46,233 nt of DNA from JBQTII01 sp052387905 (GTDB lineage Bacteria > Actinomycetota > Actinomycetes > Sporichthyales > Sporichthyaceae): assembly GCA_052387905.1 (NCBI GenBank), contig JBQTIR010000032.1, positions 1-46,233 on the forward strand, read 5' to 3'. Position 1 is the first letter of the stretch. Each line of letters opens with the position of its first letter. A program made the position numbers and the translations under genes. This document shows, piece after piece, positions 1 to 8,386 of this stretch. Under the pieces are notes generated by a model. It saw nothing but the letters and a program-made list of their open reading frames with translations. It was not told the origin of the DNA and searched no databases.

Positions 1-436
1 GCGACCGCATAAACTTTCCGTGTCGGGCGGGGTGTCCCTCCCCCGCCGCTGTTCCGCCCGGGCGGTCGCGTTCTTCGGGTCCCACCACGAGAGAGGTGGC
101 TAAAGACTCCCCGCCCCAGACCACGAACCGACCCAGCGCCCAGACCACGGCCCCGAACCGAACCCGGCGCGCCGACAACAGATGGCGGGCAGGTGGGTGG
201 CTGAGGTCACTGAGGGCTGCCGCGCCGCTTCCGGTGCTCACCGCCCTAACGGGCGGCTGCGCGCCGGGTCGGCTTGCCGACGAAGGTGGTGGTTACTCGC
301 CGTGGTGGTCGAGGTGGGCGGGGCTGCACGTCCAGCAGGACATGTCGGGTTGGAGACGGAGCTGTGCGGAAGTGCTGGTGGTCGAGGTGGTCGAGGTGGT
401 CGGTGGGGCAGGGAAGGCACCGAGTCTGACGGTAGA
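1..436. other. Gene-free left edge with inverted and short tandem repeats
   Basis: I see no convincing gene here; the open frames on both strands have no family resemblance. Bases 1-8 are an exact inverted repeat of 62-69, and inside them 24-30 pairs with 54-60, so the first 70 bases could fold into a stacked hairpin or be the end of a structured RNA that begins before the window. A 9-bp unit (GGTCGAGGT-like) is repeated in tandem at about 377-403. Function unknown. Confidence 0.4.
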
Positions 437-985
437 TCAGCGGCGAGCGTCCAGCCGTTCGCGCAGCCCGCGAAACATCGCCTCGGTGATGGCCTTGTCT
501 GCCGCATCCGCGACCGGGAGCAGCAGCCGGTAGCCCGGAATCCCCACGTGCTCGATGCGCAGGCGCGCATGCAACCGCGTCGGGTCGCCCGGACCCGACT
601 GGTCGAGCACCAGTGCCCAGGTCGCGATCAGATCCGGACGGCCGCGGCGTAGCCGCCTGCGCGCCATGTGCAGGACGAGCGCACGCGGGGGATCGATGTC
701 CCGGACGGTGAAGTGCGGACTGCCCAGACCCCAGTCGTCGATGCGGTCCCCGACCGCGAGGCGCTGCAGGTCCGGCTCAATCCGGCGCAGGCCGCGGCCC
801 TTGGGTGGAAGGCGCCGCTCGAGGCGTGCGGGTAGGTACCAGCCGGCGCGTCCCTTGCCGAGTTGCACCAGCCAGGGCCAGACCTGCTCGGGCGCCGCCT
901 CGAACGTGGTGACCCGATCGAACTGGAGCTCGGGCCTGGCGATGAGGTCGTCACCGGGTAGGTGGCGCGCGCGTGCGTCGTCCAT
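437..985 (-). CDS. SRPBCC-family (START/Bet v1-like) protein
   Basis: A 182-residue soluble protein. The N-terminal part reads as an SRPBCC lipid/ligand-binding fold: a strand carrying FDRVTTFEAAPEQVWPWLVQLG, typical of the START-like opening in which a helix contains VWPWL and a G-x-G-x-AGWY segment follows. A second block (PHFTVRDIDPPRALVL) matches the central sheet of the family. No catalytic residues can be assigned. It faces away from the Sir2 gene, with a 56-base divergent intergenic region. Members act as ligand-binding or aromatase/cyclase-like proteins; the substrate cannot be inferred. The family call is fairly sure, the role unknown. Confidence 0.7.
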   Translation of the reverse strand: MDDARARHLPGDDLIARPELQFDRVTTFEAAPEQVWPWLVQLGKGRAGWYLPARLERRLPPKGRGLRRIEPDLQRLAVGDRIDDWGLGSPHFTVRDIDPPRALVLHMARRRLRRGRPDLIATWALVLDQSGPGDPTRLHARLRIEHVGIPGYRLLLPVADAADKAITEAMFRGLRERLDARR

Positions 986-1041
986 CGGTCCCCCCGGTCA
1001 TCAATGCGGCACCTCGCGGCCCCGTCGTAGGCTCTCACGCC

Positions 1042-1791
1042 ATGACGGTGGAGGCGGTGCGGGAGCTGCTCGCCAGCGCCACGGCGGTGACCGTCCTGAC
1101 CGGTGCGGGCATCTCCACCGACTCCGGCGTCCCGGACTTCCGCGGGCCGAACGGGGTGTGGACGCTGAATCCGGCCGCACAGACGATGTTCACGCTCGAG
1201 GCTTACCTCGCCGATCCCGCGCTGCGGGTGCAGGCCTGGACCAACCGCCGCGATCACCCCGCCTGGACGGCGCAGCCGAACACCGGGCACCGAGCTCTCG
1301 TCGACCTCGAGCGCGCGGGAAAGCTGCGCGCGCTGCTCACCCAGAACATCGACGGCCTGCACCAACGTGCGGGCTCCGACCCGGGCCTCGTCATCGAACT
1401 GCACGGCACGCTTTACGGCGTCGAGTGCCTGACGTGCGCCGACGCGACCACGATGGTCTCGGCGCTGGAGCGCGTCGCCGCCGGGGAGCCGGACCCGCCC
1501 TGCCTGATCTGCGGCGGGATCCTCAAGGCAGCCACGATCTCCTTCGGCCAGTCCCTGCGCCGCGAGGTCCTGGCCGCGGCCGTGGACGCCTCCGCCGCCT
1601 GCGAAGTCTTCCTCGCGATCGGGACGTCGCTGCAGGTGCACCCGGCCGCTGCCCTGTGCGAGCTGGCCGTGTCCCGTGGCGCCCGCCTGGTCGTGGTCAA
1701 CGCGGACCCAACGCCCTACGACGAGCTCGCCAGCGCAGTCCTGCGCGATCCGATTGGCGAGATTCTGCCGGCCCTCGTCGGCGCTACCTGA
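1042..1791 (+). CDS. Sir2-family NAD-dependent protein deacylase
   Basis: A 249-residue sirtuin that removes acyl groups from lysine using NAD+. Visible motifs: GAGIS (21-25) and PDFRG (31-35) for NAD binding, TQNIDGLH (100-107), the catalytic His121 in ELHGT, zinc ligands Cys129/Cys132 and Cys154/Cys157, and the GTSLQV segment. The length suits short bacterial CobB-like enzymes. An upstream in-frame ATG at 973 would add 23 residues with no family resemblance and would overlap the divergent gene, so the ATG at 1042, directly before the conserved start, is preferred. Cytoplasmic; targets unknown. Convergent with the hydratase gene that follows. Confidence 0.93.
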   Translation: MTVEAVRELLASATAVTVLTGAGISTDSGVPDFRGPNGVWTLNPAAQTMFTLEAYLADPALRVQAWTNRRDHPAWTAQPNTGHRALVDLERAGKLRALLTQNIDGLHQRAGSDPGLVIELHGTLYGVECLTCADATTMVSALERVAAGEPDPPCLICGGILKAATISFGQSLRREVLAAAVDASAACEVFLAIGTSLQVHPAAALCELAVSRGARLVVVNADPTPYDELASAVLRDPIGEILPALVGAT

Positions 1792-1804
1792 CGATGCGTC
1801 ACTC

Positions 1805-2602
1805 TTACTCGTTGCGATCGTAGCCGGGGAGCTCGCCGTGCCGTCCGGCGCCGCCGGCGAAGCGGGTGGCACCGGTGACGCTCTCCCCGCTGTGCAGGAC
1901 CCCCAGCCCACCGGCCGCCTCAGCCTCCAGCGCTGCGGCCAGGTCGAGACCGTCCTGGCCGTAGGCCGAGGCCCGGTCGGCGAGCATGCACCGTTGCGGG
2001 AAGGCCGCGATCTGGTGGGCCAGGTCGACGGCCGCGCCGAGGGCCGCTCCGGTGGGCACCACGCGATCGGCGAGCCCGATCGCCAGTGCCTCGGTCGCGT
2101 CGACTCCCCGACCGGTGAGGATGAGATCCATCGCCCGGCCGGCCCCGACGAGGCGGGGCAGTCGCACGGTGCCGCCATCGATCAGCGGCACGCCCCACCG
2201 CCGGCAGTACACGCCGAAGATCGCGTCCGTCGCGACCACCCGCAGGTCGCACCACAACGCGAGCTCCAGCCCGCCGGCGACGGCGTGACCCTCGACCGCC
2301 GCGATCACCGGCTTGGGCGCCGGATCGCGGGTGGGTCCCATCGGGCCCGGCTGCCCTGGCCCTAACCCGTCCAGGGTCGCGGGGTCGAGGCCGGCGGCGG
2401 CGAACGCGCTCAGGTCGTAGCCCGCGCAGAACGCCCCACCGCGCCCGGTCAGCACCGCGACGCGCACCGCGTCGTCGGCCCACACCGCAGCGAAGGCTTC
2501 CCGCAGTCCTGCCGCGGTGACCGGGTCCACGGCATTGCGGACCTGGGGCCGGTTGATGGCGACGACCGCGACCGGGCCGTCCGTGCGGAGTTCGACGGTC
2601 AT
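1805..2602 (-). CDS. Enoyl-CoA hydratase/isomerase family protein (crotonase)
   Basis: A 265-residue crotonase. The N-terminus AVVAINRPQVRNAVD is the classic family opening, GRGGAFCAGYDLSAFA carries the first oxyanion-hole segment, and AVEGHAVAGGLELALWCDLRVV carries the second oxyanion glycine and the trimer-contact helix. The following GVYCRRWGVPLIDGGTVRLPRLVG block is the usual active-site region. It would hydrate or isomerise an acyl-CoA in the cytoplasm; the exact substrate cannot be read. The start at 2602 is chosen because 84 further upstream in-frame codons antisense the neighbouring ABM gene and lack family resemblance. Confidence 0.9.
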   Translation of the reverse strand: MTVELRTDGPVAVVAINRPQVRNAVDPVTAAGLREAFAAVWADDAVRVAVLTGRGGAFCAGYDLSAFAAAGLDPATLDGLGPGQPGPMGPTRDPAPKPVIAAVEGHAVAGGLELALWCDLRVVATDAIFGVYCRRWGVPLIDGGTVRLPRLVGAGRAMDLILTGRGVDATEALAIGLADRVVPTGAALGAAVDLAHQIAAFPQRCMLADRASAYGQDGLDLAAALEAEAAGGLGVLHSGESVTGATRFAGGAGRHGELPGYDRNE

Positions 2603-2705
2603 GGCTCGATCCTCACACCGAGTGCCTCCGAGCCCGCTGGATAGGGTGCGCTCTGACCGCATGGGCCGCTGGCCGCCCATCACATGGAGCCCCCAGGAGA
2701 GTGCA

Positions 2706-3002
2706 GTGACCGTCACCGAGAAGGCCGAGATCCCCGTCAAGGAAGGCCAGGAGGCGGACTTCGAGGCGGTGCTCGCGAAGGCCTTGCCGATCCTGCGGGA
2801 CGCCCCCGGTTGCCACGGGGTGAGCCTCTCGCGCGGAATCGAGAACCCGAGCACCTACCTGCTACTGCTGACCTGGGACGAGGTCGCCGACCACGTGGCT
2901 TTCACCAAGACCGCTGAGTTCGGCGAGTTCGTCGGACTGGTCAAGGACTTCTTCGCCGGCCCCAGCACCATGGCGCACTTCGCCCCGCTGCACAGCCTCT
3001 GA
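2706..3002 (+). CDS. ABM-domain (antibiotic biosynthesis monooxygenase-like) protein
   Basis: A 98-residue ferredoxin-like dimeric alpha/beta-barrel protein. The pattern VKEGQEADFEAVLAKALPIL..APGCHGVSLSRG..NPSTYLLLLTWDEVADH.AFT is the ABM/YgiN-type signature. Members are small cofactor-independent monooxygenases, haem-degrading enzymes or simple binding proteins; none can be chosen here. The start is a GTG at 2706 with an AGGAG ribosome site about six bases upstream; the long upstream in-frame extension runs through the divergent hydratase gene and is rejected. A decayed second copy of this gene lies at about 4450-4687. Confidence 0.8.
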   Translation: MTVTEKAEIPVKEGQEADFEAVLAKALPILRDAPGCHGVSLSRGIENPSTYLLLLTWDEVADHVAFTKTAEFGEFVGLVKDFFAGPSTMAHFAPLHSL

Positions 3003-3038
3003 CGTCTCGGCGCGGTGCTCCTCGGTGGCCCGCCCTGA

Positions 3039-4325
3039 TTAATGAAAGGCGCCGGCGCGGGCGAAGCGTTGGCGGCGTTTGCGCGCCCACACCGTCCCCC
3101 CCGCCAGACCCACCAGGGCGACGGCCAGCAGGCCGACCGCCAGGGTCGAACGCTGCAGCGCGAAGCCACCGGCGAGTAGATCCGTCGCTTCTTCGCCTGC
3201 GGCCGGTGGCGCTTGGTTCGTCCCCACCCCGACCACGGGAACCTCGTCGACGTCGCTGACGAGCGCGGGCGAGAGCGGTTCGACCAACTGCCCGACGGGT
3301 GCGATCAGCCCAGCGGTGGCGAAGCCGTACTCCAGGAGCGCGGCGGCATCGGTGGTGATTCGCCCGCCCGGGGTGAACATCAAGCTGGCGACGATGGTGC
3401 GACCGTCCCGCTGCGCGGCGGCAATCATCGTGTTCTGCGCCTTGGTCGTGTACCCCATCTTGACGCCGATGGCACCGGGGAACTCGTTGAGCACGAGGCG
3501 GTTCTCGGTGCGGACGTACATCCGCTCATCGGTAAAGGGGGAGTCGGCCGGGACCGCAGTTGCGTTGAACGCATGGCGGACGCTCGAAATGTAGTGCCGA
3601 AGATCCCCGCGCGAGAGGGCCGCACGGCCCCACAGCGCCAGGTCGTAGGCGGAGGAGAATTGCCCATCGGCGTCCAACCCGCTGGCGTTGACCACGGTGG
3701 TGTCGTGGGCCTGTAGCCGTCGTGCCTCGGCGGACATCATCGCCAGTCCGCGTTCCAACGTGCCGCCGCCGGCTTTCGCCAAGGCGTTGGCGGCGTCGTT
3801 GCCCGAACGCAGCATCAGCGCGTACCACAGGTCATCGATGCGATAGGTGTGCCCGGGCCACAGACCGACCCGGGTGCCGATCTGCTCGGCATCCTCCCGG
3901 TCCGCGACGTAGGTGTCGGTGACGTCCAGGCGCGGCGCCATCGTCAGGGCCAGCAAGGTCTTGAGGGTGCTCGCCGGGCGTAGCTTGCGGTGCGGGTCGC
4001 GCGCCGCCAGCACCTCGCCGGTGTCGGCGTCGGCCACGACCCACGCGGCGGCGCTGGTGGCGGGAAGCGCCGGCGCACCGGGGGCGGTGATGAACCCGGT
4101 CTCGGCCATCCGTGGTCCACCGATGTCCGAGCGCAGTGGGGCAATCGCCGGCGTCGCCGGGCTGCTGGTCGGGGCGGTGGGGACGGGTTCGGGGGTGAGG
4201 GCCATCGCGGTCGAAGGCGCAAGGGCGGCCACGGCGACACCGAGCACCGCCAGTGCGCGTACGGCGCGTCCGGCGCGGGATAGCGACCCTCGCCCGGATT
4301 GCACCTGCTTGTGTGGATAACGCAT
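3039..4325 (-). CDS. Serine-type D-Ala-D-Ala carboxypeptidase (S11, PBP5-like)
   Basis: A 428-residue exported peptidase that trims the terminal D-alanine of peptidoglycan stem peptides. It has an Arg-rich N-terminus and a hydrophobic signal segment (about 22-42), a Pro/Thr/Ser-rich linker, then the catalytic domain with SxxK (Ser119-Lys122 in PASTLK), SGN (174-176) and KMG (289-291, in place of the usual KTG). A hydrophobic segment near residues 393-412 followed by WARKRRQR is a C-terminal membrane anchor. The KMG variant is worth noting but such exchanges are tolerated in the family. It stands alone, convergent with the ABM gene. Confidence 0.92.
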   Translation of the reverse strand: MRYPHKQVQSGRGSLSRAGRAVRALAVLGVAVAALAPSTAMALTPEPVPTAPTSSPATPAIAPLRSDIGGPRMAETGFITAPGAPALPATSAAAWVVADADTGEVLAARDPHRKLRPASTLKTLLALTMAPRLDVTDTYVADREDAEQIGTRVGLWPGHTYRIDDLWYALMLRSGNDAANALAKAGGGTLERGLAMMSAEARRLQAHDTTVVNASGLDADGQFSSAYDLALWGRAALSRGDLRHYISSVRHAFNATAVPADSPFTDERMYVRTENRLVLNEFPGAIGVKMGYTTKAQNTMIAAAQRDGRTIVASLMFTPGGRITTDAAALLEYGFATAGLIAPVGQLVEPLSPALVSDVDEVPVVGVGTNQAPPAAGEEATDLLAGGFALQRSTLAVGLLAVALVGLAGGTVWARKRRQRFARAGAFH

Positions 4326-4449
4326 GTGCCCCTGCCCAGACCCCTGCCGCGGTGATGCGGTGCCCCTGCGGATTCGGCGCGGTTGCGCTGACTCCCGTCA
4401 GGAGAAGTTAGGTGCCATACCTGCGTCGGCGCCGGGCTTTGAACTGATC

Positions 4450-4687
4450 GTTGAACTTCGGCTGCCCACACCGGATGTGCCCGGCTGCCACGGCGTGAAC
4501 GTCTCGCGCGGAATCAAGAACCGAGCATCTACCTGCTGCTGCTGACCTGGGACGAGGTCGCCGACCACGTGGCCTTGACCAAGACCGCTGAGTTCTGCGC
4601 GTTCGTCGGCCTGGTCAAGGACTTCTTTGCCCCAGCAACACTGGCGCACTTCGCCCCGCTGCACAGCCTCTGCCGTCTCGGCGCGGC
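4450..4687 (+). pseudogene. Broken copy of the ABM-domain gene at 2706-3002
   Basis: From about 4474 to 4687 the sequence closely follows 2801-3014. The copy has a one-base loss near 4523 (ACCGAGCA against ACCCGAGCA) that shifts the frame, a loss of several bases near 4632, and a stop codon changed from TGA to TGC, with similarity continuing about 12 bases past the original stop. The part 5' of about 4450 is not recognisable, so the first third of the gene and the ribosome site are missing. It is best read as a duplicated and decayed fragment, separated from its parent by the carboxypeptidase gene. Confidence 0.85.
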
Positions 4688-4694
4688 AGGTGAC

Positions 4695-4973
4695 TCAACG
4701 CTTCTCGCAGGCGACGCCGTCCTGGTCGCGGTCACTCTTGATGTTGGCCTTGTAGAGGGCCGCGCTCACCTTGAAGTTCGTCACCGACTTGCCGGGCACG
4801 TACTTGCCGGAGATCCGGTCCCGCGCGCCCTTCTTGCCGACGCCGTGCGGATACTTCTTCTGCATTTCGGTGCAGTTGGCATACGTCTTGGCCGATCCGG
4901 CAGCTTCTGCTGCCGGAACGCCGAGTCCGATGACGAGCATGCCTGCCGTGCAGGCGAGTGCGGCGATCCTCAT
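4695..4973 (-). CDS. Small exported excalibur-domain (calcium-binding) protein
   Basis: A 92-residue protein with a signal peptide (MRIAALACTAGMLVIGLGVPAAEA) and one C-terminal excalibur domain: the conserved NCTEMQKKYPHGVG segment and the DxDxDGxxCE-type loop (SDRDQDGVACEKR), an EF-hand-like calcium loop tied by a disulphide. The protein ends directly after this motif, as is usual. The start at 4973 is favoured over an ATG six codons upstream because a purine-rich GGGGGA site sits five bases before it. Probably secreted or wall-associated; function unknown. Confidence 0.87.
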   Translation of the reverse strand: MRIAALACTAGMLVIGLGVPAAEAAGSAKTYANCTEMQKKYPHGVGKKGARDRISGKYVPGKSVTNFKVSAALYKANIKSDRDQDGVACEKR

Positions 4974-5437
4974 GGCTGTCCCCCGTGACACGTCAGCTGA
5001 TTACTCCCGACGGTAGAGGCCGCAGCCGGTCGACGGCATCGGCCGAACGGTTCTCGCGCCAGGTCCGTTCGACGGGGAGTACGAGGGACCCCGGCGAACC
5101 TTGCCGGGGGATCCCAGGCGCGAGCCAGGATCTCCCCGTGCAGCAGCGCCCTCCACCCGTCCCCGGCGTCGCCAGGCCGCGGGGATCGCCGTGCTGCTGT
5201 ACCTCGAGGGTGGTGCTTCGCGGTGGTGGTGACGCGCGTTGGGAAGGAAGGACGGGTATCTCGGCTGGCGGGGGTGGGGGCTCGGGTTCATGGTTGGGCT
5301 CTGTGGGGAGGGCGACGTGTGTGGGTGCGGGCGAGCGGGTGATGGTAGGTCAGATTGGTGGTGTCCGTCCGTGGTCGTGGGGGTCGATCTGGCTTCGAAA
5401 ACTGAAACTGTCGGTGGGCTCGTTTAGCGTTTCGGGT
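4974..5437. other. Intergenic region with a GC-rich hairpin
   Basis: The region between two divergent genes has no supported coding sequence. At 5089-5109 it carries a perfect 7-bp stem (CCCCGGC/GCCGGGG) with a seven-base loop, extended imperfectly outward to about 5086-5112. It follows neither neighbouring gene, so it is unlikely to be their terminator. G-rich strings at 5230-5300 precede the DUF222 gene. No clear promoter hexamers are seen. Confidence 0.4.
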
Positions 5438-7327
5438 ATGCAGTCGGCGGGGACGGTGAGTGAGGTGCTGGCGGATGTTGCGCCGGGGCCGGAGCTTGCG
5501 CTGCTCCTTGAGGGTGTCGACGTCACGTCGTTGTCCGGGTTCGACGTCGTCTCGGTGCTGAAAGCGCGGTATCGGCAGGTGGCGCATGAGCGGGCGTTGC
5601 TGCTTGCGGCGGTGCTGGAGTCCGGGTTGCGCGACGGGCCTGATTCCCTGGACCGGTTGGAGTACCCGGATGAGTGGGCGGCCGAAGAGGTCCGGGCGGC
5701 GCTGGGGTTGACCCGTAAGGCGGCGGAAGCCCTTTACGGGCTCGCGTTCGATACGTGTGTGCGGTTGCCGGAGTTGCAGGGGGCGATGGCGGCGGGGGAG
5801 TTGGATGAGCCGCGGGCGCGCCTACTCGCCGAGTGGACGATGGGTCTCGCGGACGAGCATGCCCATGCGGTGTGCGCGGACCTGCTCCCGCGGTGTGCCC
5901 TGTCGGGGGAGCAGGTCCTGACGACGGGGAAGCTGGTCGAGCGGATCAAGTCGTTGGCGATCGCGCTGGACCCGGACTGGGCGCGGCGCCGCTATGAGGA
6001 TGCGGTCGCGGGGCGCCGCGTGGTGGGGCGGCGCAACGCGGACGGGAGCGCGGATCTGTCAGGTCTGGATCTGCCGGTGGAGCGGGTCGCCGCGGCCTCG
6101 TCTCGGATCGACGGGTTGGCGAAGGCCGCCAAGCGCGGCGGGGACGGGCGCGGGATCGATGAGTTGCGGGCGGATCTGTTCCTCGGGATGACCGACGGGA
6201 CCTACGCCGGGCTCACCGATACCGAGATCCTGGCCCGGCTCACGGCCATGGTGTTCGAGCCCGACCCCGAGCCCGACCCCGAGCCCGACCCCGAGTCCGA
6301 CCCCGAGCCCGAGCCCGAGCTTGAGCCCGAGCCCGACCCCGAGCCCGACCCCGACCCCGAGCCCGCGACCGAGCCCGCGACCGAGCCCGCGACCGAGCCG
6401 GAGACTGCGCCAGAGCGGCAGGGCGGGTCAGACCCGGCGGCTGCACCGCAGGGCGTGCTCGCTCCGCGCCATTCTGGCGTGGAGCTGCGGGTGCGCCTGT
6501 CGACGCTGCTCGGCCTGGATCAGCTGCCGGGGGAGCTGGCCGGGTGGGGACCGATCCACGCCGAACTCGCCCGGACCCTGACCGCTGGTCTCGGGGTGGG
6601 GCAGTGGCGGTGGGCGTTGACCGACGACGCCGGCCGGCTCATCTGCGCGGGGCTGACCCCGGCCCGCCCCGGCGGAGTCCGCTTACGGTCCGCGCACAGC
6701 AAGGCGATCGTCGATCTCGTGATTCCCGAGTCGTTGTTGCGCGGTCTGCGCGCGGGGAAACTCGCCGCCCGGATCGCCGACGATCCGACGCTCGCGAACG
6801 GGTGGCGGCCGGTGATCGCCGACCTCGCCCGCCGCGTCACCGAAACCGGGACCGGGCCACCGGGTGAGGTCGACTCCGACGCGCACCGCCGCTTCCCCGG
6901 CGCCGGGCTGCGGCGCGAGGTGCAGATCGGGAGCCCGACCTGCATCGGGGTCGGCTGCCGCGCGCCCGCGTCCACTGCCGATCTTGATCACACCCGAGAT
7001 CACGCCCACGGCGGGGAGACCACGCGAATCAACCTCGGGCCGGCGTGCCGGCACGATCACCGGGTCAAACATGAAGCGGGCTGGACCGTACGCCGGATCG
7101 GCCCGGGGTATGAGTGGACCTCACGCCTCGGGCACCGCTACCGCGTCGACATCCCACCGGTGCTCCCCGTAGCACCGGGGTCGGAGAAGGACGCCCGCGG
7201 CCGCCCCTGGCAGGACTCGAGCATTCTCGGTCCCGAGCCCGAGCCCGAGCCCGAGCCCGCGCCCATCCCCGCGCCGCGTACGCCGCCGACCCTGCCGCCG
7301 CCCGACCTGGATGAGCCACCGTTCTGA
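5438..7327 (+). CDS. DUF222 / 13E12-repeat HNH endonuclease with Glu-Pro-Asp repeats
   Basis: A 629-residue protein of the family common in many copies in actinobacterial genomes (13E12 repeat proteins). Residues about 40-260 form the helical DUF222 domain (ARYRQVAHERALLLAAVLE, EVRAALGLTRKAAEALYGLA, AGELDEPRARLLAEWT). Residues about 273-325 are a low-complexity run of EPDP/EPEP/ATEP units encoded by a 12-bp tandem repeat. The HNH nuclease motif is at about 514-550 (DLDHTRDHAHGG, N-LGPACRHDHRVKHEAGW), and a second short EP run precedes the C-terminus. The ATG at 5438 is chosen because upstream codons have no family similarity. Biological role unproven; some think these are selfish or DNA-modifying elements. 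Confidence 0.88.
   Translation: MQSAGTVSEVLADVAPGPELALLLEGVDVTSLSGFDVVSVLKARYRQVAHERALLLAAVLESGLRDGPDSLDRLEYPDEWAAEEVRAALGLTRKAAEALYGLAFDTCVRLPELQGAMAAGELDEPRARLLAEWTMGLADEHAHAVCADLLPRCALSGEQVLTTGKLVERIKSLAIALDPDWARRRYEDAVAGRRVVGRRNADGSADLSGLDLPVERVAAASSRIDGLAKAAKRGGDGRGIDELRADLFLGMTDGTYAGLTDTEILARLTAMVFEPDPEPDPEPDPESDPEPEPELEPEPDPEPDPDPEPATEPATEPATEPETAPERQGGSDPAAAPQGVLAPRHSGVELRVRLSTLLGLDQLPGELAGWGPIHAELARTLTAGLGVGQWRWALTDDAGRLICAGLTPARPGGVRLRSAHSKAIVDLVIPESLLRGLRAGKLAARIADDPTLANGWRPVIADLARRVTETGTGPPGEVDSDAHRRFPGAGLRREVQIGSPTCIGVGCRAPASTADLDHTRDHAHGGETTRINLGPACRHDHRVKHEAGWTVRRIGPGYEWTSRLGHRYRVDIPPVLPVAPGSEKDARGRPWQDSSILGPEPEPEPEPAPIPAPRTPPTLPPPDLDEPPF
6257..6405 (+). repeat. 12-bp coding tandem repeat (Glu-Pro-Asp-Pro units)
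   Basis: Repeats of GAGCCCGACCCC and variants (GAGCCCGAG, GAGCCCGCGACC) encode the acidic Pro-rich linker between the DUF222 and HNH parts of the preceding gene. All variants keep the frame, consistent with length change by replication slippage within a tolerated linker. A shorter GAGCCC run occurs near 7237-7262 in the same gene. Confidence 0.85.
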
Positions 7328-7369
7328 CGGAACCTCCGGTTTGCGCTGGGCGGCGTGCGGCGACGTACG

Positions 7370-7765
7370 TCAGCGGCCCTGGGCCCGGGCGTGGAACTGC
7401 TCCAGGCCGACCAGGGAGCGCGTGATGACCGCGCTGGCGACGACGGTTCCGTCACCATGTTCCGCGACCACCTCGAACCGCAGTCGGCGCTCGTCGTGCT
7501 CGACCAATCGTGCGTGCACGACGACCTCGACCCCCACCGCGCTCGGCCGCAGGTGCTCCAGTTGGACGCGGGTCCCCACCGAGGTCTGGCCCGGCTCCAG
7601 ATCGGCGGCGACAGCCTGCACCGTCGCCGCTTCCATCAACGCCAGCAGGCGTGGGGTCGCGAGCACCTCGACGGCGCCCGAGCCGAGCGCGGCCGCGGTG
7701 TCGCTGGCCGTGACGCGATGGCGGCGGGTCGCCGAACTCCCGACGGAGAGAGCCATGCCGGGCAC
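7370..7765 (-). CDS. Hotdog-fold acyl-CoA thioesterase, FlK-like
   Basis: A 131-residue single hotdog domain. The residues used by the fluoroacetyl-CoA thioesterase FlK group are in place by spacing: Thr37 in ATPRLLALMEAA, Glu45 and His71 in VQLEHLRP. The block VGTRVQLEHLRPSAVGVEVVVHARL matches the family core. It probably hydrolyses a short acyl-CoA; the natural substrate cannot be told, and FlK relatives are mostly not fluoroacetate enzymes. The ATG at 7756 (MALS) is an alternative start. It converges on the DUF222 gene with a 42-base gap. Confidence 0.8.
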   Translation of the reverse strand: MPGMALSVGSSATRRHRVTASDTAAALGSGAVEVLATPRLLALMEAATVQAVAADLEPGQTSVGTRVQLEHLRPSAVGVEVVVHARLVEHDERRLRFEVVAEHGDGTVVASAVITRSLVGLEQFHARAQGR

Positions 7766-7822
7766 CTTACGCGTGCTGCACCTCGTGCCGCCTCAACCCT
7801 GGCCGCCGAGCATGATGGGGCG

Positions 7823-8320
7823 ATGCGTCCACCGACACCCGACCCCGTCGGGCCAGGCCAGGAATCCGTGTGGGATTACCCGCGCCCGCCGCGGGCCGAG
7901 CGCGACGGCCGGCGCGCGGTGCTGCGTCACGGCGGCGTGATCGTCGCGGACACCACCGACCTGGTCCGGATCCTGGAGACCAGCAGCCCGCCCACGTTCT
8001 ACCTGCCGCGCGAGGCGTTCGGTGACTACCTGGTGCCGGCGAAGCGGACCACATTCTGTGAATGGAAGGGCGCTGCGCGCTACGTCGACGTCGTCGTGCC
8101 CGGCGCACCGGCTTTGCGCGAGGTCGGCTGGTGGTACCCGGATCCGCATCCGCGCTACCCCGAGCTCCGCGATCGGGTCGCGGTCTACGCCGGCCCCTTC
8201 GAGGCAGTGACCCTCGACGGCGTCCCGGTGACCCCGCAGCCGGGCGAGTTCTACGGCGGCTGGATCACCCCGGAGGTCCGCGGCCCGTTCAAGGGCGGCC
8301 CCGGCAGCCACTATTGGTGA
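7823..8320 (+). CDS. DUF427 domain protein
   Basis: A 165-residue protein with the DUF427 signature: RAVLRHGGVIVADTTDLVRILETSSPPTFYLPREAF, then the KRTTFCEWKGAARYVDV block and a second copy-like region (VWWYPDPHPRYPELRDRVAVYAG). The final GGWITPEVRGPFKG is also typical. These proteins are small beta-rich folds of unknown biochemical function, widespread in actinobacteria. The ATG at 7823 immediately precedes the conserved part; earlier in-frame codons antisense the divergent thioesterase gene. Confidence 0.85.
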   Translation: MRPPTPDPVGPGQESVWDYPRPPRAERDGRRAVLRHGGVIVADTTDLVRILETSSPPTFYLPREAFGDYLVPAKRTTFCEWKGAARYVDVVVPGAPALREVGWWYPDPHPRYPELRDRVAVYAGPFEAVTLDGVPVTPQPGEFYGGWITPEVRGPFKGGPGSHYW

Positions 8321-8386
8321 GCAGTCGCCCGCGGCCACCTCAGCGAGCAGGACATGGCGCTCGAGCTCGGAGTCGGACGAGCCCGA

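Noticed and set aside
628..2178. 516-codon minus-strand frame across Sir2 and two other genes
   Set aside because: Covers three real genes and shows no domain; an antisense artefact.
6257..6405. CRISPR-like short repeats
   Set aside because: The units are contiguous and coding, without spacers; no cas genes in the window.
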